From contig CALBVQ010000181.1 in the NCBI GenBank assembly GCA_937969485.1, forward strand, positions 1 to 14,734: 14,734 nt of DNA. Reading direction: 5' to 3'. Numbering within the stretch: the first letter of the stretch is position 1; each line of letters begins with the position of its first letter. The notes below the pieces were generated by a model. It made no database searches. It was given only the letters and a program-made list of their open reading frames with translations, and had not been told where the DNA came from. The position numbers and the translations under genes were made by a program. Below, piece by piece: positions 1 through 6,094 of this stretch. The DNA comes from an uncultured Saprospiraceae bacterium. Lineage in GTDB: Bacteria; Bacteroidota; Bacteroidia; Chitinophagales; Saprospiraceae.

Positions 1-29
1 TAAATCAAGTACAAGGCAGAAAACGCAAG

Positions 30-45
30 GATAGCCTTAGCTATC
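30..45. repeat. Small perfect hairpin at left edge
   Basis: GATAGC, a four-base CTTA loop, then GCTATC form a perfect 6-bp stem. It abuts the 73-bp repeat that starts at 46 and probably belongs to the same interspersed element, which continues off the left edge. There is no T-run after it, so it is not a terminator. Confidence 0.5.
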
Positions 46-118
46 ATGAGTATTTCTAACAAAGTAATTGCTTTTATAAACTTGAAAATATGCGAAATTC
101 TAAAACAGAATTGGTATA
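46..118 (+). repeat. 73-bp dispersed repeat, left copy
   Basis: This stretch matches the reverse complement of 14662-14734 at 71 of 73 positions without gaps; I aligned them by eye. It ends in the motif GAATTGGTAT, which recurs in other spacers. Read on the plus strand it contains an ATG at 90 that opens a nine-codon frame (MRNSKTELV) closed by TAA at 117, so this copy codes for nothing long. It forms the left part of a larger composite element that runs to the end of lgt. Confidence 0.85.
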
Positions 119-285
119 ATACATAAAGTGGGTTGAAATGCAAAGAGAATGGGAGCTAAACAGTTCTTTTGAAGCGCAGGCGTGGTCACCATCACGGTGA
201 ATATGAAAACAGCTGGACATCCTTATTATCGAGGTAGTTTGCGCTGGTAGAAGATATCTTTTAATGTATATTTCAAGTTAAATCG
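81..285 (+). repeat. Composite interspersed element, copy 1
   Basis: This element resembles the reverse complement of 5435-5625. The best block is 141-200, which matches 5521-5580 inverted at 57 of 60 positions and includes a TCACC/GGTGA stem with a 5-nt loop (187-201). Homology weakens from 201 to 250. It returns at 251-282, where GATATCTT and a degenerate TTAATGTATATTTC copy of the CCCGAAWTATGCATTA repeat lie. The element stops at the lgt stop codon. I see no open frame of useful length and no transposase, so it is a non-autonomous or decayed repeat. Confidence 0.75.
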
Positions 286-1503
286 TTATTGCGATACTTT
301 GACTCCTCTTTTACTATTCCTCACCAATACCACCATCCCTACTAATCCTATAATTGTCATCACCAACGCTATCCATTGTGATAATGACCAATCCAATCCC
401 AATAAACCATACCTTTCATTCACCCTTATAAACTCTATCACAAATCTCTCTACACCAGTCATTGCGAGGTAGGAAAAGAAAACAAACCCTGGAACCTTAG
501 TCTTTTTACTTATTAATATGACAACTACTAAGATAACCAGACACATCATGATCTCATATAAAGGAGTAGGGTAGACTCCTTGAGGTAATATCTTACAAAA
601 TATCGGTGTTCCTCCGTTGGCACTTATTAACCCTCCACAATTTTCCATGGGAATTGACTCCACAGAACTATTCACCACATTGTGTGGATATCGCCAAGAC
701 CACAGCCAATCTGGTATGATCAACCAGTCCGGTTTTTGAATTGTATTTACTTTCCCCCAATCTCCATCTCCGGAAAAATGACAGCCGAATCGTCCCAACA
801 TGTACCCCACCAGTAAGGCTGGACTTAATGAATCCATAATCGGCAGTCTCTTGAATCCTTTTGATTTCATATAAAAGTATCCGAAGATAAATGCAGTAAT
901 TAGCCCACCATAAATGGTCAATCCACTCCCTGAAAAAAAGGTGCGAATGGGATCATTAAAGAATGCGGGTAGATTTTCAGCAACACTAAATAATTTACTA
1001 CCAATCAAGCCAGTAATGGCAGAAAGGATGGTAAGTTCAATAGCATAATGGGATGGGAAAAGCAGATCTGGCGTCCGATTTTCTTGTTCGTCCTTCTGAT
1101 TTACATACATGTAAAGACCAGTTCCACCAAGCAAGATCGCACCTATCATGCCTCCTATAATACTTCCGTCCATGCTAAAAAGCATGTTCTTGAACGAAGA
1201 CGCCGTTGTATTATTAATAAATAATGGCAGCTTGAAACCCACCAAGAATCCCACAATGAAATTCCCTATCACTATTGACAACGGAATATTACTTTGGGAC
1301 TGAGCCTGTGACTTTACACCCTCTATTATCCCGTTCCGTTCTCTTCTCTGTAATTCATACTTGAACATGTTGTACCCACCTATAAAAGCCAGTATGAGAA
1401 ACAGCCCAAATGTCTGAATTACAGCAAGCCTGTTATCTACAGGTGTACCGAAAAAATAATTTGATATGTATGAAAGGTTTGGAAACACAAATCCAATATA
1501 CAA
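286..1503 (-). CDS. lgt: Prolipoprotein diacylglyceryl transferase (Lgt), Bacteroidota variant
   Basis: Lgt transfers diacylglycerol from phosphatidylglycerol to the lipobox cysteine of prolipoproteins in the inner membrane, the first step of lipoprotein maturation. The 405-residue protein is mostly hydrophobic helices. It carries the signature GRFGCHFSGDGDWG at residues 237-250, the place of the GRxGN signature of classical Lgt. SGSGLTIYGGLI (191-202) aligns with the HGG segment of the E. coli enzyme but has Tyr198 where E. coli has its essential His103; I believe this is normal for this subgroup. The family-like ERFVIEFIRV segment lies near the C-terminus. The protein is longer than classical Lgt (about 290 residues) because of N-terminal and loop extensions. 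There is no ATG near the start: the frame opens at TTG 1503, with GTG 1488 (giving MFPNLSY) as an alternative. It lies 17 nt after the peptidase gene, so it is probably cotranscribed with serC. Confidence 0.93.
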   Translation of the reverse strand: MYIGFVFPNLSYISNYFFGTPVDNRLAVIQTFGLFLILAFIGGYNMFKYELQRRERNGIIEGVKSQAQSQSNIPLSIVIGNFIVGFLVGFKLPLFINNTTASSFKNMLFSMDGSIIGGMIGAILLGGTGLYMYVNQKDEQENRTPDLLFPSHYAIELTILSAITGLIGSKLFSVAENLPAFFNDPIRTFFSGSGLTIYGGLITAFIFGYFYMKSKGFKRLPIMDSLSPALLVGYMLGRFGCHFSGDGDWGKVNTIQKPDWLIIPDWLWSWRYPHNVVNSSVESIPMENCGGLISANGGTPIFCKILPQGVYPTPLYEIMMCLVILVVVILISKKTKVPGFVFFSYLAMTGVERFVIEFIRVNERYGLLGLDWSLSQWIALVMTIIGLVGMVVLVRNSKRGVKVSQ

Positions 1504-1520
1504 GAATTTATGAATCTAGC

Positions 1521-2258
1521 TTAAAAATTACACAGTGCAGTATTTTCTTTAAGCCATTTTTCCTTGCTCTTATAGTTTGGCATTACATCACTTACCAACT
1601 TCCAAAATCTAGGACTGTGATTCATCTCGTATGTATGTGCTAGCTCGTGAATTATCACGTAATCTATCACATCTTGTGGTGCAAAAAGCAGTCTAGAAGA
1701 TAAATTGATATTGCCTTTCGATGAGCAACTACCCCAGTTACTTGTCGTGTATTTTAGTTTGATATTCTTGATTTCCTTCCCGAAATATTCCTTATTAAGT
1801 TCAAGAACTCGGTCGCTAATCACTGGTAAATATCTATGGGAAAGAACTCTACTTAAAAGATGCTTAATGGCTTTTTGCGTATGTCTTTTATTATCGTGAA
1901 TGCTTAATTTGATTTGAATTACATTTCCTTTAATCTTAGCTGTATGCGATTGTCTATCTTCTTCTACAATGGATAAGACAAAGTCTTCCCCTCGCATGTG
2001 AAAAGGATCACCTGACTGATATGACTTGGGGGTATATTTAGATTGAAAACTTTTATCTTCAGCCATTTGCTTATTGATCCAGTCTTTCGCCCAGTCCAAG
2101 TACTTGTTGATATCGCTCCTGTTCAATGAAGAAGGCAAGCGTAGGTTGACACGATCTTTACCCGTGGCAATCCGGATATTACTGCGCCTTTCTGTATGAA
2201 TTCGTAAGGGTATAGAAACACCTTGGACGGTATGTAAGGTGTCTATAAATTTACCCAT
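1521..2258 (-). CDS. YgjP/DUF45-type M48-like zinc metallopeptidase
   Basis: This 245-residue protein belongs to the YgjP/WLM-like (DUF45) metallopeptidase group, by motif recognition. The zinc site is H204-E-L-A-H208 in VIIHELAHTYEMNHSPRFW, with H214 as the likely third ligand. It is preceded by the conserved WGSCSSKGNINLSSRL stretch (175-190). There is no signal peptide or membrane segment, so it should be cytosolic. The true substrate of this family is not well established. The ATG at 2258 overlaps the serC stop (the shared bases read ATGGGTAA), which implies translational coupling. lgt follows 17 nt downstream. No functional link to serine synthesis or lipoprotein maturation is evident. 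Confidence 0.88.
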   Translation of the reverse strand: MGKFIDTLHTVQGVSIPLRIHTERRSNIRIATGKDRVNLRLPSSLNRSDINKYLDWAKDWINKQMAEDKSFQSKYTPKSYQSGDPFHMRGEDFVLSIVEEDRQSHTAKIKGNVIQIKLSIHDNKRHTQKAIKHLLSRVLSHRYLPVISDRVLELNKEYFGKEIKNIKLKYTTSNWGSCSSKGNINLSSRLLFAPQDVIDYVIIHELAHTYEMNHSPRFWKLVSDVMPNYKSKEKWLKENTALCNF

Positions 2259-3321
2259 ATTTCTCTTCGAAATTCTTCATTACATTTACTAGCGTCTGGA
2301 TTCCTTCTTCTGACATTGCATTATAAGTTGAAGCTCTGAAACCACCTACCGATCGGTGGCCTTTTATTCCAACACATCCAGCTTGTCCTGCAAGTTCAAT
2401 AAATTCAGCTTCGCGCGCATTATCCTTTAGTAAGAAACAAATATTCATCAACGAACGATCTTCAACTGCCACTGTACCTTCAAACAATGGATTTCGGTCA
2501 ATTTCGTTGTACAACAATGCAGCTTTGGCTTCATTCTTCTTAGCCATGGCTTCAACTCCTCCCTGTTCTAGTACCCATTCCATTGTCAACATAGAAACAT
2601 AGATAGGAAATACAGGAGGTGTATTAAATGATGAGTTCTTTGCTATGTGCGTATTATAGTCTAGCATTGTCGGTATTTGACGGTCGACCTTCCCTAACTC
2701 CTCTTTATTAACAATAACTAAAGTCGTTCCTGCAGGCCCCATGTTTTTCTGAGCACCAGCATAGATCATCATATATTTTGAAACATCCACCGGACGTGAA
2801 AAAATATCAGAACTCATATCACATATATATGGTACATCACTTACTGGAGGACTAGCATATTGCGTTCCGTAAATTGTATTATTACTCGTGTAATGTAGAT
2901 ATCTCAAGTCTGAAGGAATATCAAATCCTTTTGGAAGGTAATTGAAGTTCTTATCTTTTGATGAAGCTAATTCTATAACAGTCCCATAGGCTTTGGCTTC
3001 TTTTATTGCTTTTGTAGACCATGATCCAGTATTAATATATCCAGCTGTTTGGGTTGAACCCAAATAATTCATAGCAGACATAAAAAACTGACTACTCGCA
3101 CCACCAGTAAGAAATAGCACTTCATGTGTATCGGGTACATTGAGCAATTTTTTGGCGGAAGCCACAGCTCTATCCAGTACGTCCACAAACTGCGGCGATC
3201 GGTGAGATATCTCTAAAAGCGAAAGTCCCATTCCTTCAAAGTCGTTAACTGCTTCAGCAGCTTTCATTAGTACGGCTTGGGGTAAAATTGCAGGACCGGC
3301 AAAAAAATTGTGCTTCTTCAT
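2251..3321 (-). CDS. serC: Phosphoserine aminotransferase
   Basis: SerC converts 3-phosphohydroxypyruvate and glutamate to phosphoserine and 2-oxoglutarate in serine synthesis, and the homologous reaction in pyridoxal phosphate synthesis. The 356-residue length is normal. The N-terminus KKHNFFAGPAILP and the EISHRSPQF segment (37-45) are typical of the family. The pyridoxal phosphate lysine is K192 in GAQKNMGPAG, and D168 in CDMSSD is the residue that contacts the cofactor ring nitrogen. Their spacing of 24 matches D174/K198 of the E. coli enzyme. KGHRSVGGFRASTYNA near the end is the phosphate-binding C-terminal signature. It is the first gene of a minus-strand operon. serA, often next to serC in Bacteroidota, is not in this window. 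Confidence 0.97.
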   Translation of the reverse strand: MKKHNFFAGPAILPQAVLMKAAEAVNDFEGMGLSLLEISHRSPQFVDVLDRAVASAKKLLNVPDTHEVLFLTGGASSQFFMSAMNYLGSTQTAGYINTGSWSTKAIKEAKAYGTVIELASSKDKNFNYLPKGFDIPSDLRYLHYTSNNTIYGTQYASPPVSDVPYICDMSSDIFSRPVDVSKYMMIYAGAQKNMGPAGTTLVIVNKEELGKVDRQIPTMLDYNTHIAKNSSFNTPPVFPIYVSMLTMEWVLEQGGVEAMAKKNEAKAALLYNEIDRNPLFEGTVAVEDRSLMNICFLLKDNAREAEFIELAGQAGCVGIKGHRSVGGFRASTYNAMSEEGIQTLVNVMKNFEEKYG

Positions 3322-3347
3322 TTTTTTTTGTGAGTTTGTAATTAGCT

Positions 3348-3355
3348 CAAATTTA
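3348..3355 (-). promoter_or_regulatory. Candidate -7 box for the serC operon
   Basis: On the minus strand TAAATTTG fits the Bacteroidota sigma-factor -7 consensus TAnnTTTG. It would place the transcription start about 20 nt before the serC ATG. No TTG at the expected -33 spacing was found, so this is a weak call. The rest of the 277-bp divergent spacer (3322-3598) is AT-rich, and I see no clear promoter for fadD in it. Confidence 0.35.
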
Positions 3356-3598
3356 TATTATTTATAGAGAGTTTTATATATATGTAAGATATTAATTGTC
3401 TTGTAGAAATGCCGACCAATCTTTAATAATTTTTTTGATCTCCTTCGGCACAAAATAAATTATCGTGACACAGCCAGCAGCAATATTTTTGGCTCAATTT
3501 ATACAGCTGAATGATATTTTTATATATTTAGACCTAGTCGGATTTTATTGTGTTCTGTCCACAAAAATGCGCTACTTCACAAAATTGAATAAGATATT

Positions 3599-5272
3599 AT
3601 GAGCGATTCGAAACCATGGTTGAATAGTTACCCTAGCGGAATTCCTGTCAATATTGATCCGGGAAAATATCCTACGCTTCTTGATTTCGCTGATGAGTGC
3701 TTCAAAAAGTATAAAAATAAGGTTGCCTTTTCTAATTTTGACAAGACAATAACTTACGCTCAGCTTGACAAGTATTCTACACAGTTCGCGGCATATTTAC
3801 ACAGTCGAGGTCTGCAACCGGGAGATAAGATCGCTATTATGATGCCGAATCTTTTACAGTACCCGATAGCGATATTTGGTGCCTTGAAAGCTGGGTTAAT
3901 TGTAGTCAATACAAACCCCATGTATACGCCGAGGGAGATGAAACATCAGTTTACAGATTCCGAGTGTAAAGCCATAGTCATCGTTGAAAACTTTGCTTCT
4001 AATTTAGAAAAAATAATCGGCGAGACCTCTATTAAAACTGTCATTATAGCAAGTATCGGAGATATGCTAGGAATGGTGAAAGGAGGCATTGTTAACTTCA
4101 TGGTTCGTAAGGTTAAAAGAATGGTTCCTAAATTCGAAATAGCTAATACGGTTACATTTATGGAAGCCTTAAAGGCTGGTGCGAAGTTTAAGATTAATGC
4201 ATTCGAGAGCTATCCAGATGATGTGATTTTACATCAATATACGGGCGGAACTACCGGCGTTTCAAAAGGCGCAATGCTTACGAATAGGAACATGGTTGCG
4301 AACATGCAGCAGATTAAGTTTTGGATCGGTTCAGATCTAGTAGAAGGCGAGGAGACCGTTATTTCTCCACTTCCAATGTATCACATTTTTGCTTTCGCTG
4401 TGAATTGTCTTGCTATGATGGGCATAGGAGCGAAGACTGTACTAGTTACTAATGCCCGAGATTTACCCTCAGTCGTAAAAGAATTCAAAAAGCATCCCAT
4501 CAGTTTGATGACGGGGATTAATACATTATTCAATGCACTTTTAAACAGAGATGACTTCAAAGCGCTTGATTTTTCTAAGTTGAAAATTACAGTAGGTGGT
4601 GGAATGGCCGTTCAGCGAGCAATTGCTGAAGAGTGGGAAAGAACTACTGGCTGTCAGTTGACAGAGGGATACGGAATGACTGAAGCTTCTCCCGTGGTAT
4701 GTGTGAACCCTATTCAGAAAGGTAAGGCTAGGATAGGATATGTAGGACTTCCAGTTTCTGGAACTACAGTGCAGATCGCCGATGACAATGGTACTCCATT
4801 GGCTCTAGGTGAGGTGGGTGAGATTCAAGTCCAAGGCCCACAAGTCATGAAAGGCTACTATAATCGTCCAGATGAAACAGCTAAAACTGTGCGAAATGGG
4901 TGGTTGTGCACTGGTGATATCGGCATGATGGACAACGAAGGATTCGTGAAAATCGTAGATCGTAAGAAAGATATGATTCTAGTTTCAGGCTTTAATGTGT
5001 ATCCAAATGAAATAGAAGACGTAATAATTACTCATCCCAAAGTACTAGAAGTTGCTGCAATCGGCGTACATGATGATAAATCAGGTGAGGTTGTAAAAGT
5101 TTTCGTTGTAAGAAAAGATAAGTCTTTAACAGAAGATGAATTGGTTCAACATTGTCGCCAAGGCCTCACAGGCTATAAAGTCCCTAAACACGTGGAGTGG
5201 AGAGATGAGTTGCCGAAATCTAATGTAGGTAAGATTCTTCGTAGAAAGTTGAAGGAAGAAACGAAAGCGTAA
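3599..5272 (+). CDS. fadD: Long-chain fatty-acid-CoA ligase
   Basis: This enzyme activates fatty acids to acyl-CoA through an acyl-adenylate, feeding beta-oxidation and lipid synthesis at the inner face of the membrane. The 557-residue length matches FadD. Visible adenylate-forming motifs are the P-loop YTGGTTGVSKGA (214-225), TEGYGMTEASP (355-365), GWLCTGD (434-440), the hinge region DRKKDMILVSGFNVYP (454-469) and the C-terminal catalytic lysine K545 in SNVGKILRRK. All key residues are present, so it should be active. Related medium-chain or aromatic acyl-CoA ligases cannot be fully excluded, but the FadD-specific wording of the motifs favours this call. It is a single-gene unit, divergent from serC, with repeat DNA downstream. 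The ATG at 3599 has no strong Shine-Dalgarno sequence. Confidence 0.92.
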   Translation: MSDSKPWLNSYPSGIPVNIDPGKYPTLLDFADECFKKYKNKVAFSNFDKTITYAQLDKYSTQFAAYLHSRGLQPGDKIAIMMPNLLQYPIAIFGALKAGLIVVNTNPMYTPREMKHQFTDSECKAIVIVENFASNLEKIIGETSIKTVIIASIGDMLGMVKGGIVNFMVRKVKRMVPKFEIANTVTFMEALKAGAKFKINAFESYPDDVILHQYTGGTTGVSKGAMLTNRNMVANMQQIKFWIGSDLVEGEETVISPLPMYHIFAFAVNCLAMMGIGAKTVLVTNARDLPSVVKEFKKHPISLMTGINTLFNALLNRDDFKALDFSKLKITVGGGMAVQRAIAEEWERTTGCQLTEGYGMTEASPVVCVNPIQKGKARIGYVGLPVSGTTVQIADDNGTPLALGEVGEIQVQGPQVMKGYYNRPDETAKTVRNGWLCTGDIGMMDNEGFVKIVDRKKDMILVSGFNVYPNEIEDVIITHPKVLEVAAIGVHDDKSGEVVKVFVVRKDKSLTEDELVQHCRQGLTGYKVPKHVEWRDELPKSNVGKILRRKLKEETKA

Positions 5273-5305
5273 TCAATAATTTTAATGTGTTTTAAGCTTA
5301 TATTT

Positions 5306-5324
5306 TTTGGGCTCAAGGCCCAAA
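5306..5324 (+). terminator. Stem-loop 33 nt after fadD
   Basis: TTTGGGC, a TCAAG loop, then GCCCAAA make a perfect 7-bp stem. Its position suggests a 3' end for the fadD transcript. The T-rich arm comes first and the A-rich arm last, with no U-run after the stem, so it is not a textbook intrinsic terminator. It may protect the 3' end instead. Confidence 0.35.
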
Positions 5325-5405
5325 GGTAAAGGTATTTCCCACGATCAATACTTCCTGCGAAACCGATTGCAAGATGTGTTTCTAAGGTGTGTTTGTGAGG
5401 TGTCA

Positions 5406-5463
5406 AACCCGACATATGCGCTGGGTTTTCGTAATATGATTTTAACCCGAAATATGCATTAAG
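5406..5463 (+). repeat. Two tandem copies of the CCCGAAWTATGCATTAGG repeat
   Basis: Copy one, 5406-5434, reads AACCCGACATATGCGCTGGG followed by TTTTCGTAA. Copy two, 5444-5463, reads AACCCGAAATATGCATTAAG. They lie in the same orientation, and the second overlaps the end of the composite element on the other strand. Confidence 0.65.
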
Positions 5464-5625
5464 ATATCTATTACGAGTTGAAACTGCTTCGATAATGGAA
5501 GCGTCCAGCTCTTTTGATGCTCACCGTGATGGTGACCACGCCTGCGCTTTAAAAGAACTGTTGAGCTCCCGTTCTCTTTGTATTTTAATACCAATTCTGT
5601 TTTAAGGTTTCACTTTATTTTCAAG
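5435..5625 (-). repeat. Composite interspersed element, copy 2 (inverted)
   Basis: Its reverse complement aligns with 81-285: strongly over 5521-5580 (57 of 60 against 141-200) and more weakly on either side. It carries the same TCACC/GGTGA hairpin. With copy 1 it brackets the lgt-to-fadD block (286-5272) as an inverted pair. I see no coding capacity or transposase. Confidence 0.75.
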
Positions 5626-5637
5626 AATTGGTATAAG
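5588..5637. repeat. Inverted pair of ATACCAATTCT motifs
   Basis: ATACCAATTCT near 5588-5598 and AGAATTGGTATAAG at 5624-5637 face each other across about 25 nt, forming an 11-bp inverted repeat. The same motif recurs singly at 108-120, 11450-11463, 13469-13482 and 14662-14674. Confidence 0.7.
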
Positions 5638-5826
5638 CTCTCATGACGAAAACCTAATGCATAATTCTGCTTGAACTATCAATGAAATATACCTTTTTAC
5701 GAATGATCCATAGCATCGCTATGGTGATTGAGTAAAAATTAGCGAAGCGCTATATTTCGCAGGTAGTTCAAGACGTAATAAATTTTCTAATGCATAATTT
5801 GGGTTTCAGCTCTCATGACGAAAACC
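5636..5826. repeat. 19-bp direct repeats flanking a hairpin element
   Basis: AGCTCTCATGACGAAAACC occurs identically at 5636-5654 and 5808-5826, 172 bp apart. Inside them, CTAATGCATAATT occurs at 5654-5666 and again at 5788-5800. These are minus-orientation copies of the CCCGAAWTATGCATTAGG family. The nested direct repeats enclose the hairpin at 5670-5772 and suggest insertion into, or tandem duplication of, a pre-existing repeat. Beyond it, 5827-5931 holds nothing I recognise. Confidence 0.75.
5670..5772. repeat. MITE/REP-like 103-bp hairpin element
   Basis: The ends are imperfect 22-nt inverted repeats (5670-5691 and 5751-5772; CTTGAACTA at one end, TAGTTCAAG at the other; 18 of 22 complementary, two mismatches becoming G-U in RNA). 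Inside are a 7-bp TTTTTAC/GTAAAAA stem (5694-5700 and 5732-5738) and a CCATAGC/GCTATGG stem with a 3-nt loop (5708-5724). A side hairpin, AGCG-AAG-CGCT, lies at 5741-5751. Nothing is encoded in it. It is probably a non-autonomous element or a structured repeat. Confidence 0.7.
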
Positions 5827-5931
5827 AAATCAGTGTTAACGGCCGCGACTCAATAAGAACACAAAAAGGGAATCGCTTCCGTACTCATCCAATACCAAGA
5901 ACAAAGATAAACACACACCACATCACTTCTT

Positions 5932-5958
5932 TTTATTTTGGGCGTAAGCCAAAATAAA
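5932..5958 (+). promoter_or_regulatory. Stem-loop with GTAA tetraloop upstream of the hydrolase cassette
   Basis: TTTATTTT, a bulged G, GGC, a GTAA (GNRA-type) loop, GCC and AAAATAAA form an 11-bp stem with one bulge. It lies 136 nt before the gluzincin start. The arm polarity (T-rich first, no trailing U-run) argues against an intrinsic terminator for plus-strand transcripts. It could be a leader structure or a remnant of a repeat. Confidence 0.35.
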
Positions 5959-6027
5959 CAGGGAACATCTATTTAAAAAGGAAGAACTCTTCAATGAAAA
6001 TCACAAGAATCTGAAATTTTCTTTTCG

Positions 6028-6056
6028 TTGTAAAGACTTGATTTCAAATAATTTAC
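6028..6056 (+). promoter_or_regulatory. Weak candidate promoter for the hydrolase cassette
   Basis: TTG at 6028-6030 and TAATTTAC at 6049-6056 resemble the Bacteroidota TTG / TAnnTTTG pair with an 18-nt spacer; the last two bases of the -7 box do not match. If real, transcription would begin near 6062, which excludes translation from ATG 6038 and supports ATG 6095. Confidence 0.22.
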
Positions 6057-6094
6057 ATATTTTTATAGGACCCAAATCAATTAAACAACTTAAA

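Noticed and set aside
5400..5830. CRISPR-like array from the repeated CCCGAA and GACGAAAACC units
   Set aside because: Repeat copies differ in orientation, length and spacing, there are no uniform spacers, and no cas genes are in the window.
5827..5931. Possible small gene in the spacer before the hydrolase cassette
   Set aside because: No open frame with a plausible start and useful length was seen, and the sequence shows no recognisable motif.
6038..6094. Longer N-terminus for the gluzincin from ATG 6038
   Set aside because: The 19 added residues look non-conserved and a possible promoter overlaps them. ATG 6095 directly precedes the recognisable region.
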